In this document: positions 62,959 through 64,000 of the stretch, one piece after another
Numbering within the stretch: position 1 is the stretch's first letter
Layout: the number at the start of each line of letters is the position of its first letter
Source of the DNA: Peromyscus leucopus
Taxonomy: Eukaryota > Chordata > Mammalia > Rodentia > Cricetidae
DNA: 64,000 nt
Assembly (NCBI RefSeq): GCF_004664715.2
Contig: NC_051063.1
Span: 118,596,629 to 118,660,628, forward strand
Direction of reading: 5' to 3'
Translations under genes and position numbers: made by a program
Notes under the pieces: generated by a model
The model's database searches: none
What the model was told of the DNA's origin: nothing
What the model saw: the letters and a program-made list of their open reading frames with translations, nothing else

Positions 62959-64000
62959 AGGAGCTTATCTGATCTTTAATAGTGTAAGTATTCTTCTGCA
63001 TTCTGCATTAGCATTGTTGAATGCCAAGGACTCTGTTTATACTTTTCTTAATTCTTTATCTGATACAGCTTTTGTTATAGCTGTGTTAAGCCTTTGTAAA
63101 AAAAAAAAAAATCAGTGAAGGGTTTGTATGGTCCCTGATATATCTTTATGTATACCTCAGTTGGTTTTCCAGGTTCTGGAATTTTTTTCCCAGGCATTTA
63201 TTGCTGCTGTACGGCATAGGGGTATTGTATGCTCATCATAAGTGGCTTGTACATTACTGTCAGTAAAACATCCCTCACCAAGTATTTGATCTTGGGAGAT
63301 CACAAAACCTCTGAGTTTACCTTGTTATTCTAAATTTTTTGCCTCTTCTTTCAACCAGCTTTTCCACTGTAGCTGCTGGCTATATTCTAGAGCAGCAGAA
63401 ATTAACTGATGCCAGTCATCTGGCATGATTCTATGTGAGGTAGGCCACAAATTTAACATCTGTCTTATGTATGTGGAGTGTATCCTATACATAACTACTG
63501 TTTCCTTTATATTTTTAAAGTCCCTGTTGAAATTGGTTGTGATGTATATGTATTATATGGCTCGGGGTGTGTGTCATCTGCTGGCTTCTCATAGATGATA
63601 ACAGGATAAGCCATTGTATGAGAGCCATTTGGAGATGTTACAACCTCTGTGTTCTTGACCTTCTACTTATTAGGTCCCTTGTAATGTTTACTGAGAGTTT
63701 CTTCTAGGGCTTGCAAATGAGCACCCAGGGTCTGTTCTAGGGAGTGAAATTCCTCTCTTGCATGGGACTCCAGATTTCTCATGGAATCATAGAAGTTTTT
63801 ACGTTCCTCAGAAACACATGATTCCATGGACTTATCTTATCAATTAATGATAATCTTTCTTCCTTATATAGTATCTGAGTAGCCATAACTTCACTCTGGA
63901 GAGTTTTTTTCTATCCATTAAATATTCATATTTATTATCAACAAATTCAATTTTGGGTACAAGCCTGTTTTGTAAATCCTGATTAGCAGATTCCAGAGAA
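62959..64000 (-). pseudogene. ERV gag capsid and upstream gag, broken
   Basis: Near 63110-63160 the minus strand carries the major homology region (QGP..PF.DF pattern) of capsid. Near 63340-63430 it has WPTSHRIMPDDW and neighbouring capsid wording. A 14-base poly-A at 63098-63111 follows the homology region. Stops and frame changes are frequent, and the upstream part (63450-64000) is only loosely recognisable as gag. It continues beyond the window. Confidence 0.75.

Larger units (their letters stand above)
57033..64000 (-). mobile_element. betaretrovirus-like endogenous retrovirus (class II, ERVK), minus strand, cut by the window edge
   Basis: Read on the minus strand, gag (64000-62707), protease (62692-62171), reverse transcriptase (61900-61100), RNase H (60640-60240) and integrase (60210-about 59480) follow one another, then a 2.3-kb region without recognised env, a polypurine tract and the 3' LTR. 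The order and protein wording match IAP- and mys-type rodent class II elements. Stops and frameshifts in every gene, together with three long homopolymer runs, show that it is defective. The 5' LTR is beyond the window. It sits about 1 kb downstream of V2R gene B, in the opposite direction. Confidence 0.9.

Noticed and set aside
57033..64000. The ERV as a possibly active provirus
   Set aside because: Frame breaks in gag, reverse transcriptase, RNase H and integrase, a changed active-site motif and no env make activity implausible.
1..64000. CRISPR arrays, tRNA and rRNA genes, bacterial operons
   Set aside because: None seen. The sequence is mammalian in repeat content and exon structure.

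Overview
The window is nuclear DNA of a muroid rodent, most likely a cricetid. The signs are B1 SINEs, Lx-type and younger LINE-1 pieces, rodent LTR repeats, a betaretrovirus-like (class II, ERVK) endogenous element, and type-2 vomeronasal receptor (V2R, Vmn2r) exons. No other host genes, RNA genes or CRISPR arrays were seen. The species cannot be fixed from the sequence alone.

Layout. (a) 1-12.6 kb: a repeat-rich block (R1, about 98-5230), a 2-kb LINE-1 3' end (about 5290-7303), an old region resembling the 3' part of the ERV on the right, then unremarkable AT-rich DNA. (b) 12.73-18.46 kb: V2R pseudogene A on the plus strand. Its exon 1 is frameshifted and exon 2 is intact. Exon 3 is fused by deletion to intron 5, so exons 4 and 5 are gone, and exon 6 is cut after 96 bases. 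(c) 18.46-24.95 kb: block R2, a direct copy of R1, carrying a twin-primed LINE-1 with a clear target-site duplication. (d) 29.90-56.04 kb: V2R gene B, plus strand, with all six exons present and open. They sum to 849 codons plus stop. Intron 1 is about 19 kb and is swollen by nested LINE-1, B1, other interspersed repeats and an ERV pol remnant. The one obvious lesion is the first base of intron 5, where the donor reads AT instead of GT. (e) 57.03-64.0 kb: an ERV in minus orientation, running past the window edge. It has a 3' LTR, polypurine tract, integrase, RNase H, reverse transcriptase, protease and gag remnants, all broken by stops and frameshifts and containing three long homopolymer runs.

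Interpretation. The window looks like two tandem units of a V2R cluster, each made of an R block followed by a receptor gene. One unit has decayed. The other is nearly intact and hangs on one splice site. V2Rs are class C receptors with a large ligand-binding ectodomain, used by vomeronasal sensory neurons to detect peptide and protein pheromones. These clusters turn over quickly by duplication, loss and retroelement insertion, and this window shows each process with datable junctions. I did not find a wholly new system. The most interesting single signal is the ATAAGT donor of gene B.
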